Shown here in pieces: positions 14,842 through 21,256 of a DNA stretch of 21,256 bases (within the stretch, counting starts at the first letter, position 1; the number at the start of each line of letters is the position of its first letter). The position numbers and the translations under genes are program-made. This DNA comes from an uncultured Bacilli bacterium. Lineage in GTDB: Bacteria > Bacillota_I > Bacilli_A > RFN20 > CAG-631. The stretch lies in the NCBI GenBank assembly GCA_934215405.1, contig CAKPZU010000022.1, positions 1 through 21,256 of the forward strand, given 5' to 3'. Under the pieces are notes generated by a model. It worked only from the letters and a program-made list of their open reading frames with translations, was not told the DNA's origin and made no database searches.

Positions 14842-15741
14842 ATGTTAGATGATAAAATTAAAACTCTTATTACACTTGCTGAAGTTAAAAACTTTACGCA
14901 TGCTGCAAAAGAATTATCTATGACCCAACCAGCAGTATCAAATCATATCAAAATATTAGAGGAAGAACTACAAGCAAAGCTCTTTATTCGGAAGAAAAAC
15001 GAGTTAATTTTAACCGAAGAAGGCAAAATTGCCCTTAATTATGCAAAAAAATTTATTGCATTGTATGAAAAATTAAAGATCGATATAAAGGATCAAAAAG
15101 AAAATATTTCAAGTTTAAGAGTTGGTATTACCCATACATCTGAAAGTAATATTATGATGACTGTTTTAGCAAAATGTAGTAATGAATTAGCTAATACAAC
15201 TATAACAGTAATTACTGACACTATAAAAAATCTTTATAGTAAGCTTGATAATTTTGAAATTGATATTGCTATTGTTGAAGAAAAAGCTAATCCATTAAAG
15301 TATAATTCATTGCTTTTAGACACTGACTATTTAGTTTGCGTTTTATCAAAAGAAAATCATCTTAGTGAAAAATCAATGATTACTATTAATGACTTAAAAA
15401 AAGAAAAAATGATATTAAGATTACCAGATAGTGCTACACGTATTATGTTTGATTCAACACTTAATACGATAAATGAATCTATTGATAACTTTAATGTCAT
15501 TTTAGAAGTCGACAATATTGCTACTATTAAAGATTTAGTCAGAAAAAATCTTGGTGTTTCAATACTAGCTAGAAGTGCTTGCTTAGATGAAATTAAAAAG
15601 GATAAGCTTTGCGCTGTGACAATTGAAAACCTTAGTATGATTCGTGAAACAAATATTGTTTATAATAAATTATTTAATTATACAAATATTTTGCAAACTA
15701 TTTATAAAACTTATACGGAATATAACAAATCAAATAAATAG
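14842..15741 (+). CDS. LysR-type transcriptional regulator
   Basis: 299 residues. The N-terminal winged HTH (about 2-62) reads LITLAEVKNFTHAAKELSMT, QPAVSNHIKILEEELQAKLF. A linker helix follows, then a two-lobed effector-binding domain (about 90-295) with LRVGITHTSESNIMM, DIAIVEEK and LVRKNLGVSILARS. It would bind a small metabolite and activate or repress target promoters. AGGTG lies 8 nt before the ATG. Divergent orientation makes the antiporter-MgtC operon its most likely target, as is usual for LysR proteins. The convergent purine permease is less likely, since its promoter is 1.4 kb away. The effector cannot be predicted. Confidence 0.93.
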   Translation: MLDDKIKTLITLAEVKNFTHAAKELSMTQPAVSNHIKILEEELQAKLFIRKKNELILTEEGKIALNYAKKFIALYEKLKIDIKDQKENISSLRVGITHTSESNIMMTVLAKCSNELANTTITVITDTIKNLYSKLDNFEIDIAIVEEKANPLKYNSLLLDTDYLVCVLSKENHLSEKSMITINDLKKEKMILRLPDSATRIMFDSTLNTINESIDNFNVILEVDNIATIKDLVRKNLGVSILARSACLDEIKKDKLCAVTIENLSMIRETNIVYNKLFNYTNILQTIYKTYTEYNKSNK

Positions 15742-17103
15742 TTAAGAAATTATTACCTTAACAACATAATTAATAATAAAGAATATTGTAATAATATAAA
15801 TTGGTAAAGGTACCTCTTTATATCTTTTTGCTATTATCATCATTAAGCAATAAGCAATCATTCCAAGACCTAAGCCATCACTTACTGAATAGCATAAAAC
15901 CATTAATATAACAATTAAGAATGTTGATATTACTATAATTGTATCATTCCAATCAATGTTCTTTAAATTGCTAAACATTAAGCAGCCAACAGCCACTAAG
16001 GCTAATGAAGTAATTGGAGTATATCCACCATCTACTCCAGCAAATATTGAAAATAATGGATATAGAAATGTTGCTAAAATAAATAATAATCCTGTCGTGC
16101 AAGCGCTTAGGCCAGTTTTTGCACCACTTTCAGCACCGATAGTAGATTCAGCAAAGCTTGTAACAGTTGATGTCCCCAGTGGCGCACAAATAAATGCCCC
16201 GATTGCATCAGCAATAATGGCTTTTTTTCCTCCTGTCATATTATTATTTTCATCAAATACACCAACCTTATCACCAACGGCAATTAATGTTGCGGTTGTA
16301 TCAAATAAATTAACAAAAATTAACGAGAAAATTACAGCATATGATTCTGGCTTTAATAATACTTTGACTGTATCATCACTAAAGCATTTCCCAACATTTT
16401 GAAAGAACACTTTATAATTTGAAAATGTATTACTCCATACAAGTTTTGGCATACCACTAACATTACATAATCCAAGTATTAAGCCTATAATTGCTGTTAT
16501 AAACATCGATATTACAATTGCAAGTTTTCCTATTTTTCCTTTTATTTGCATTAATACTAAGGTTAGTAAAATACCAAACAAGGCAAGTAAAACTGGCGGG
16601 TTATTAAAATCCCCTAATGTGACCAAGGTTGAATTATCTGCTTTTATAATACCACTCATTTTTAATCCCACAAAGCAAATAAAAGCTCCAAGTCCTGCGC
16701 TTACTGCATACTTTAAGGACTTTGGAATAGCATTTATTAGTTTTTCTCTTAAAGGGGTAAGAGATAATATTAAAAATAAAACGCCTGATACAAATACTAA
16801 AAATAATCCTTCATTAAATGAATAGCCAAGGCTTGTACAAACAGTAAATGCTAAATATGCATTTAAGCCCATTCCAGCACTTAAAGCAATTGGTAAATTA
16901 GCATATAAGCCCATAATAAAGCAACATATTCCACTCGTTAAAGCTGTAGCTATAAATACTGCTCCTTCATTTCCTCCGCCTGCAGCCAAAATTGAAGAAT
17001 TTACAGGGAGAATATAAATCATTGCTAAAAAAACAATAAAACCTGATAAAAGTTCTTGTAAAATATTAGACCCACGTTGTCTAATTTTAAATATTTTTTC
17101 CAT
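15742..17103 (-). CDS. NCS2 family purine permease (AzgA/PbuG type)
   Basis: 453 residues with 12-14 membrane helices. AzgA-subfamily marks are QELLSGFIVFLAMIYILPVN near the start, ALSAGMGLNAYLAF (TM3), SAGLGAFICFVGLKMSGII, NLFDTTATLIAVGDKVGVFD (TM8) and APLGTSTVTSFAESTIGAES (TM10). These are typical of H+-driven importers of hypoxanthine, guanine or adenine. GAGG lies 8 nt before the ATG. The leader is only about 25 nt, so no purine riboswitch is present. Its promoter overlaps the terminator of the upstream gene. Its stop codon directly abuts that of the convergent lysR-like gene, with only a weak 6-bp stem (15741-15762) at the junction. Confidence 0.94.
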   Translation of the reverse strand: MEKIFKIRQRGSNILQELLSGFIVFLAMIYILPVNSSILAAGGGNEGAVFIATALTSGICCFIMGLYANLPIALSAGMGLNAYLAFTVCTSLGYSFNEGLFLVFVSGVLFLILSLTPLREKLINAIPKSLKYAVSAGLGAFICFVGLKMSGIIKADNSTLVTLGDFNNPPVLLALFGILLTLVLMQIKGKIGKLAIVISMFITAIIGLILGLCNVSGMPKLVWSNTFSNYKVFFQNVGKCFSDDTVKVLLKPESYAVIFSLIFVNLFDTTATLIAVGDKVGVFDENNNMTGGKKAIIADAIGAFICAPLGTSTVTSFAESTIGAESGAKTGLSACTTGLLFILATFLYPLFSIFAGVDGGYTPITSLALVAVGCLMFSNLKNIDWNDTIIVISTFLIVILMVLCYSVSDGLGLGMIAYCLMMIIAKRYKEVPLPIYIITIFFIINYVVKVIIS

Positions 17104-17128
17104 GTTATCGACCTCGAATTGTAATTAA

Positions 17129-17156
17129 AGTATAGCACAAACTAAAAAGAATGCAA
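17129..17156 (-). promoter_or_regulatory. Promoter of the purine permease
   Basis: -35 TTGCAT (17151-17156), 16-bp spacer, extended -10 TGCTATACT (-10 hexamer at 17129-17134). The -35 is part of the 3' arm of the upstream terminator stem. Confidence 0.65.
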
Positions 17157-17189
17157 ATGTATTTATAGTTTTATTAATACTTTGCATTC
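17149..17189 (-). terminator. Terminator of the XRE/small-protein operon
   Basis: GAATGCAAA pairs with TTTGCATTC (9 bp) and, past a one-base bulge, GTATT pairs with AATAC, loop 12 nt. On the minus strand it is followed by TTTTT. It overlaps the last codons and stop of the small gene. Confidence 0.75.
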
Positions 17190-17399
17190 ATCACTTATAA
17201 CTTCAACTAATTTAAAATTCTTATACTCTTTTTTAAATTTCTTTAATATCTTATACATTTCATCAATAGTATTTTTTTCTATATTTATATTATTTTCTTT
17301 AAATATATGCTTATAAACTAATTTTGATTTCATAAAGACTAATGGTAAAAAAAATGTAAAATTTAAATGTTTTTCTTTTACATGAATTTTTATTTTCAT
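17163..17399 (-). CDS. Small SHOCT-like/YvlB-N-like domain protein (unknown function)
   Basis: 78 residues, basic, no signal peptide. A first strand pair (KIKIHVKEKHLNFTFFLPL), a helix around 24-34, a second helix (NTIDEMYKILKKFKKEY) and a terminal strand pair (FKLVEVISDECKVLIKL) follow the same order as the C-terminal domain of the neighbouring XRE protein. It therefore looks like a stand-alone copy of that domain, with an ATGA overlap to the XRE stop (4 nt). It may pair with the regulator as a sensor or modulator; this is inference. The hydrophobic FTFFLPLVFMK stretch is too short and early to be called a membrane helix with confidence. The terminator overlaps its 3' end. Confidence 0.72.
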   Translation of the reverse strand: MKIKIHVKEKHLNFTFFLPLVFMKSKLVYKHIFKENNINIEKNTIDEMYKILKKFKKEYKNFKLVEVISDECKVLIKL

Positions 17400-17869
17400 T
17401 CAACAATTATCCTAACATGATCGCCTTCACTACTATCAACGCTTACAATTTCACCAATTATTCCTTGTTCAACTAATGAAATTATTTGTTTAAAATCAAT
17501 ATCATTTAATGATTTATTATTAACAACTGATGTAACACTTCCGCTTTCAACTAAAATTTTAACAATGCCCATAGGTAAGTTAACTCTAACCTTATCATTT
17601 TCATTGCTATCAACAATTATTTTTAAAATCATTTTATTAATATCTTTTTTAGTTGTAGCAATAGCATTACTAGTTCTTCCTACTAACTCGTCAATTGTTA
17701 TATTAAAAATATCAGCGATTTTTATTAAAGTATCAATATCTGGTGATGTAATGTCATTTTCCCATTTACTTACAGCTTGGGCTGTTACATTTAATTTATT
17801 TGCTATTGTTTCTTGAGTATAATTATTTTCTTTCCTAATTCTTCCTAAACGCATTCCAAAAGTTTCCAT
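17396..17869 (-). CDS. XRE-family regulator with C-terminal SHOCT-like domain
   Basis: 157 residues. The N-terminal XRE domain (about 5-62) reads MRLGRIRKENNYTQETIANK, then NVTAQAVSKWENDITSPDI and DTLIKIADIFNITIDELVG. After a linker, residues 88-157 form a small domain: KVRVNLPMGIVKILVESG, DIDFKQIISLVEQG and a closing strand pair GEIVSVDSSEGDHVRIIVE. This domain recurs in Firmicute regulators and YvlB/LiaX-like proteins and is thought to serve sensing or oligomerisation. AGGAG lies about 9 nt before the ATG. The gene leads a two-gene operon with the small protein and probably represses itself through the palindrome at 17891-17902. Confidence 0.88.
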   Translation of the reverse strand: METFGMRLGRIRKENNYTQETIANKLNVTAQAVSKWENDITSPDIDTLIKIADIFNITIDELVGRTSNAIATTKKDINKMILKIIVDSNENDKVRVNLPMGIVKILVESGSVTSVVNNKSLNDIDFKQIISLVEQGIIGEIVSVDSSEGDHVRIIVE

Positions 17870-17890
17870 ATGCTTTTATCTCCTTTACAC

Positions 17891-17902
17891 TTATAATTAT
17901 AA
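17891..17902. promoter_or_regulatory. -10 region and palindrome upstream of the XRE gene
   Basis: TTATAATTATAA is a perfect 12-bp palindrome that contains the minus-strand -10 TATAAT (17896-17901), 27 bp before the ATG; a weak -35 TTAAAA lies 16 bp further up. In such AT-rich DNA the palindrome could be chance. Confidence 0.4.
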
Positions 17903-17962
17903 TAAATTTTATATATTTTTTAAGCGATTAGATGTTGAGTTAGTAACTATTTTGTTTATATT

Positions 17963-18691
17963 TTACTCAACAATTTGTTGTTTTTTTAAAATTACATTTA
18001 TAAAACACATGTATTTATCGGCATTTTCATCTATTGCTTTTTTATCATTAATTGCATACTCATTATTTTGCTTTATCCAATCATTCCAAACCTCTTTGTC
18101 GTTATTTGTTGTTTTAAAGCTTATTACTTTTGCATTTTTACAGCTATTAAATGTATCCTTCCAAAACTTTATAGGTTTTATATAGCTTAGCTGTTCATTA
18201 TTCCATGATAATAATAATTCACTAGGATATTTTTTATTATAATCCTCTTTCATAGCTATAACATTTATATAGATATAACCATCATCTTTAATAAATGGTA
18301 GAATCTTTGAATCTAAAAAATCAATATCATAACCAAAATAATTATATGAATCAACACATACTAATGCATCTAAAGAATTTTTACTAAATGGTAAGATATT
18401 GGCATCAGCTTTTATAGGAATAATTTGCTTACTATTTAATCCTACTTCATTAAAAATTTTTTCATTTTCTTTAGGCTCACTCCATAAATCTGTTGCATAA
18501 ACAAAAACGTTATATTCTTTAACTAAAAAGATTGAAGTTAGTCCATTTCCACTTCCTAAATCACAAACTATTGCATTTTCCTTAAGATAATTATTATTTA
18601 GTAATTCTTCTAATAATTTTAAAGGATTTGGCCCCATTATCTTACTTAAATAATAATCATTTTCATATTTCTTAGATAATTTATATTGCAT
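17963..18691 (-). CDS. Class I SAM-dependent methyltransferase
   Basis: 242 residues with a Rossmann methyltransferase core. MGPNPLKLLEELL precedes motif I, IVCDLGSGNGLTSIFL (about 42-57). An acidic end of strand 2 is seen in YATDLW, and ADANILPFSKNSLDALVCVD holds motifs II-III. The C-terminal region has VWNDWIKQNNEYAINDKK. The product belongs to the type-11-like small-molecule methyltransferases found in Firmicutes; the substrate is unknown. A strong AAAGGAGGTG 7 nt before the ATG makes translation independent of the upstream gene. The start overlaps the end of the tetR-like gene by 11 nt, so the pair is one operon. Confidence 0.9.
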   Translation of the reverse strand: MQYKLSKKYENDYYLSKIMGPNPLKLLEELLNNNYLKENAIVCDLGSGNGLTSIFLVKEYNVFVYATDLWSEPKENEKIFNEVGLNSKQIIPIKADANILPFSKNSLDALVCVDSYNYFGYDIDFLDSKILPFIKDDGYIYINVIAMKEDYNKKYPSELLLSWNNEQLSYIKPIKFWKDTFNSCKNAKVISFKTTNNDKEVWNDWIKQNNEYAINDKKAIDENADKYMCFINVILKKQQIVE

Positions 18692-19247
18692 TATCTAACA
18701 CCTCCTTTAGCATGCTTTTTAAGCTATTATTTTCAATTTCATATGATAAATACAAAATCGAATAAAATTTAAAAGCCACATTTTCATAGTTATTTATATT
18801 TAGCATTTTAAAGATATCCTTCATATAATTAAGTGGTCCATTTAAAAAATAATTATCATATAATTTACTAATCTTTTTATTTTTAAATCTTTCAATAATT
18901 AGCATTTTTTTAAATAAGCTTGCATATTTATCATTTTGCCAATAATCATATTGATAAAGTGAAAATTCAATAATATTATTAATCAATATACCTTGTTATT
19001 CTTTTTCATTTTCTTTACACAAATTGTTAGTAGGCAGTGAATATAAAGTAGCATTATTAAAATCATCATTTGATATTTTTATTATAATACTATTAAAAAT
19101 ATCCTCTTTATTTTTAAAATGCTTATATAATGCACTTTTTACTATTTTTAGCTTATTAGCTATCATACTAGTTGAAACGCCATCATAGCCATACTTAGCA
19201 AATAACTTTAATGATTCAAATATTATTTCTTCCTTTGTAGTTTTCAT
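18681..19247 (-). pseudogene. TetR/AcrR-family regulator interrupted by an in-frame TAA
   Basis: A 189-codon frame carries one internal stop, TAA at 18996-18998 (codon 84). Before it is a complete TetR DNA-binding domain: EIIFESLKLFAKYGYDGVS, TSMIANKLKIVKSALYKHF and KNKEDIFNSII. After it, in the same frame and without any indel, is a normal ligand-binding domain: QYDYWQNDKYASLFKKML, IIERFKNKKISKLYDNY and LNGPLNYMKDIFKML. A TTG at 18986 could restart translation (AAGGTATA upstream), but it lacks a good ribosome site. The released fragment still holds the HTH but not the dimerisation helices, so repression is probably lost. The ATG at 19247 has AGAGGA 7 nt upstream. A sequencing error is the alternative. 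Confidence 0.85.
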
Positions 19248-19263
19248 ATAGCTTCCTCTTTTT

Positions 19264-19279
19264 GTGAACGTTTGTTCAC
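19264..19279. promoter_or_regulatory. TetR-type operator
   Basis: GTGAACGTTTGTTCAC has 6-bp inverted arms around a 4-bp centre, the usual form of a TetR/QacR-like site. It lies between the promoter and the start codon of the tetR-like gene, where binding would block transcript elongation or initiation. Confidence 0.75.
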
Positions 19280-19285
19280 TTTTAT

Positions 19286-19314
19286 AAATATATAGCTTTC
19301 GTATAAAAAAGTCA
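19286..19314 (-). promoter_or_regulatory. Promoter of the tetR-methyltransferase operon
   Basis: -35 TTGACT (19309-19314), 17-bp spacer and -10 TATATT (19286-19291) on the minus strand, followed by the operator at 19264-19279. The -35 begins 3 nt past the T-run of the preceding terminator. Confidence 0.75.
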
Positions 19315-19337
19315 AGAAAAAAACTAACAAGTTTTTT
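19315..19337 (-). terminator. Terminator of the PatB-like/DUF3737 operon
   Basis: AAAAAACT-TGTT-AGTTTTTT (8-bp stem) then further T, reading leftward; the stem begins at the end of the DUF3737 stop codon. It directly precedes the tetR promoter. Confidence 0.7.
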
Positions 19338-20193
19338 ACTTATTAGTCTTCGATAAATCTATAATTTTAGCATTTGACTTATAAACGCTATTTCCGCCAA
19401 CAATTATTTCATTAATGCTATCAGCAATAATTTCACCAGATTTTGGATTTTTAATTGAAATAATGTTTCCTTTAATTCTTGCATTTACATTACTATATTC
19501 AAAAGCTAAATCACATTTTTCCATATGACAATCAACAACCCTTAAATTATTTATATAGCATAATGGCTGTGATGAAATAATTTCACAATTAATTAACGTT
19601 AGGCCATTACAATACCAAGCCAAGAAATCTCCTGTTATTTTACAATTTATACAAGTTATATCCTCACTATCCCAAAAAGCATCCTTTGCATCAATAGTTG
19701 TATTTTCAATTACTATATGCTTGGCTTGTTGGAAAGGATATTTAGTATTGAATGTACAATTTTTAACTTTAACATTACTGGCCCTTAAAAATGGATATTC
19801 CGAATCAATAATATTATTTTCAAAAATAACATTGTCACAATTCCAACCAAATTCAATAGAGTTAATTGTACAATTCTTAATCGTTATATTTTTACACATT
19901 CTAAAAGCTTTAACACAATTTATTTTTGAATTAGTTATGTTTACATCATTACAATACCATAATGAAGATCTAGCAAGTGATGTTAATTCAATATTTGTAA
20001 TATCTGCTTTATTTAAGCACCACAAAACATATCTTAAATTAAAAAACGAATCTTTAACAATAACATTACTACATTCCTTAATAGCTGATTCACCATCTCT
20101 TATACCATCAAAGCGACAATTAATAACCACTATATCACTTAAATGATATAAGGCTCTTTCCTCATCAAAGGTTTGATCTATAAACTTTTGCAT
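19336..20193 (-). CDS. DUF3737 family right-handed beta-helix protein
   Basis: 285 residues with about ten imperfect repeats of 20-22 residues, each with the N-x-x-I/V-x-N/D-C/S pattern, for example SNVIVKDSFF, NDVNITNSKIN, KNITIKNCTI, DNVIFENNIID, SNVKVKNCTFN and KHIVIENTTID. These are coils of a parallel beta-helix. The opening FIDQTFDEERALYHLSDIVV with CRFDGIRDGESAIKECSNV is characteristic of DUF3737. There is no signal peptide, so it is cytosolic, and no catalytic role is established. The ATG overlaps the stop of the aminotransferase gene (TAATG), with GAGGTG just upstream, so the two are translationally coupled and probably act together. Confidence 0.9.
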   Translation of the reverse strand: MQKFIDQTFDEERALYHLSDIVVINCRFDGIRDGESAIKECSNVIVKDSFFNLRYVLWCLNKADITNIELTSLARSSLWYCNDVNITNSKINCVKAFRMCKNITIKNCTINSIEFGWNCDNVIFENNIIDSEYPFLRASNVKVKNCTFNTKYPFQQAKHIVIENTTIDAKDAFWDSEDITCINCKITGDFLAWYCNGLTLINCEIISSQPLCYINNLRVVDCHMEKCDLAFEYSNVNARIKGNIISIKNPKSGEIIADSINEIIVGGNSVYKSNAKIIDLSKTNK

Positions 20194-21256
20194 TACTTAA
20201 TCACCTCTTTAAAAGCTTCATTTATTCTTTTTAAAGCTAGCATTACTTTATCTTTACTATAGGCTATAACCATTCTTTGATAGCCTTTTCCATATAATGG
20301 ATCATGTTCTACTCCATCCTGTAAGAAAACATTGGCTTTATTATAAATAATATCATGAATTTTTTCATTACTTAAATTGCTCTTATTAAAATCTAAATAT
20401 AAAAAATATGTTCCTTCTGGATAAGTAACATCACAATAAGGCATATTTTCTTTAATATACTTAATAGCCTCATTTATTGTCTCATCAATATAATTATTCA
20501 AAGCATCCTTCCAATCTTTACCATAATTATAAGCTGCAATTAAGCCATTTAAAGCAAATGTTGAAATATCTCTATCAAAATTATTTCTAATATTATTATA
20601 GATTTTTTTATCTTTAATTATCATATTTGAGCATTGAAGACCTGACATATTAAAGGTTTTACCAATTGATGTTAGCATTATTATATTATCATGCGTGGTA
20701 TTTAGCTTTAAAATTGGAATATGCTTAAAATTACTTCTTACGAAGTCACAATGAACCTCATCGCTTACAAGTAAGGTATTTGTTTGCTTACAAATCTCTA
20801 CTAGCTTTATTAATTCTTCTTCTTTCCAAACTCTACCAATTGGATTATGTGGCGAGCATAAAATATATATTTTGCATTTTTCATCGCTTAATTCTTTCCT
20901 TAAATTTTCAAAGTCCATTTCATAATGATTATTGTTATTTATTAAATGAATATCCTTAGCCTTCCTTTTACATTCATTTTCAATTGCATAAGTAAAATGT
21001 CCATATACTGGCCGAGAAAGGCAAATGTAATCTCCTTCATTACTATATAAATTAATAATTACTTTTAAGGCTTCAATTGTTCCATTTGAAAAAATAATTT
21101 CATCTTCATTAATATTTAAATTAAAGTTTTCCTTAAACCATTTATTAATTGCTTTAAAATATGGAGTGTAATATTCCGTAATATAGCCAAATATTCCAGC
21201 ATCACAAACATTTTTTAAATAATTAATTACTTCAGGGGATGTTTTAAAATCCATAT
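20193..21256 (-). CDS. PatB/MalY-type PLP-dependent C-S lyase/aminotransferase, 5' end outside window
   Basis: A fold-type I PLP enzyme. Visible residues include FSNGTIEALKVII (cofactor phosphate loop), CSPHNPIGRVW (the conserved Asn), SDEVHCDF (Asp binding the pyridine N) and SIGKTFNMSG with the Schiff-base Lys. This is the MalY/PatB pattern; these enzymes cleave cystathionine, cysteine or cysteine conjugates to pyruvate, ammonia and a thiol. The first Met in the window begins MDFKTSPEVI, which in the family is the internal ADMDFKTSP motif. The frame is open to the window edge, so about 30-35 N-terminal residues are missing and the true start lies beyond 21256. It is co-translated with the DUF3737 gene. 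Confidence 0.93.
   Translation of the reverse strand, partial: MDFKTSPEVINYLKNVCDAGIFGYITEYYTPYFKAINKWFKENFNLNINEDEIIFSNGTIEALKVIINLYSNEGDYICLSRPVYGHFTYAIENECKRKAKDIHLINNNNHYEMDFENLRKELSDEKCKIYILCSPHNPIGRVWKEEELIKLVEICKQTNTLLVSDEVHCDFVRSNFKHIPILKLNTTHDNIIMLTSIGKTFNMSGLQCSNMIIKDKKIYNNIRNNFDRDISTFALNGLIAAYNYGKDWKDALNNYIDETINEAIKYIKENMPYCDVTYPEGTYFLYLDFNKSNLSNEKIHDIIYNKANVFLQDGVEHDPLYGKGYQRMVIAYSKDKVMLALKRINEAFKEVIK

Noticed and set aside
15956..16402. 148-codon plus-strand frame opposite the purine permease
   Set aside because: Composition is Pro/Ala/Thr-rich as expected from the complement of membrane codons; no ribosome site and no recognisable domain.
16900..17170. Purine riboswitch in the permease leader
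   Set aside because: The promoter leaves only about 25 nt of leader, too short for a purine aptamer.
19721..20146. 141-codon plus-strand frame opposite the DUF3737 gene
   Set aside because: Antisense of a repetitive beta-helix gene; apparent length comes from the regular repeat, with no start signal.
19336..20193. Tandem 20-22-residue periodicity suggesting a DNA repeat or CRISPR-like array
   Set aside because: The periodicity is at protein level (beta-helix coils); the DNA units are too diverged and there are no conserved repeats with unique spacers.

Overview
The window reads as a chromosomal segment from a strongly AT-rich, low-GC Bacillota bacterium. It has a cell wall (class A penicillin-binding protein) and an RNA polymerase delta subunit (RpoE). 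TGG encodes Trp and TGA is used as a stop (for example in the XRE gene at 17396-17869), so the standard bacterial code applies. This argues against Mycoplasma-type recoding and fits a Bacilli/Erysipelotrichia-like gut Firmicute. The lineage is inferred from gene content, not from a phylogenetic marker search.

Left part (1-2835): the 5' end of an ABC transporter ATPase gene reads leftward from a promoter carrying two copies of one operator. Divergent to it is a two-gene XRE-ImmA/IrrE metallopeptidase plus PIN-domain nuclease locus, closed by a bidirectional terminator. An orphan beta-propeller-like gene follows on the minus strand, with a three-copy alternating repeat upstream of it.

Middle-left (2972-6839): two YitT-family membrane protein genes flank a decaying stretch. 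That stretch holds a GNAT acetyltransferase gene, a remnant of an antibiotic-biosynthesis-monooxygenase-like gene, the 3' part of an AlbA_2/RecG-like ATP-binding gene broken by several in-frame stops, and tRNA-Trp(CCA).

Core block (6900-12392): a class A penicillin-binding protein gene is divergent from argS-rpoE. A MATE efflux gene follows, with an intrinsic terminator only 16 nt before its start codon.

Transport block (12500-17103): a CPA2 cation/proton antiporter and an MgtC-like protein form a minus-strand operon divergent from a LysR regulator. LysR converges stop-to-stop on an AzgA-type NCS2 purine permease.

Regulatory/accessory block (17163-21256): an XRE regulator is translationally coupled to a small protein that looks like its C-terminal domain. 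A TetR regulator gene interrupted by one in-frame TAA overlaps an intact SAM methyltransferase gene. A PatB/MalY-type PLP enzyme (running off the window) is coupled to a DUF3737 beta-helix protein. Intergenic regions are tight, and several terminators abut or overlap the next promoter.

I found no CRISPR array, intact insertion sequence, prophage or replication origin. The most system-like locus is the XRE-ImmA/PIN pair; it resembles a recurrent two-gene toxin-antitoxin-like arrangement rather than something clearly new.
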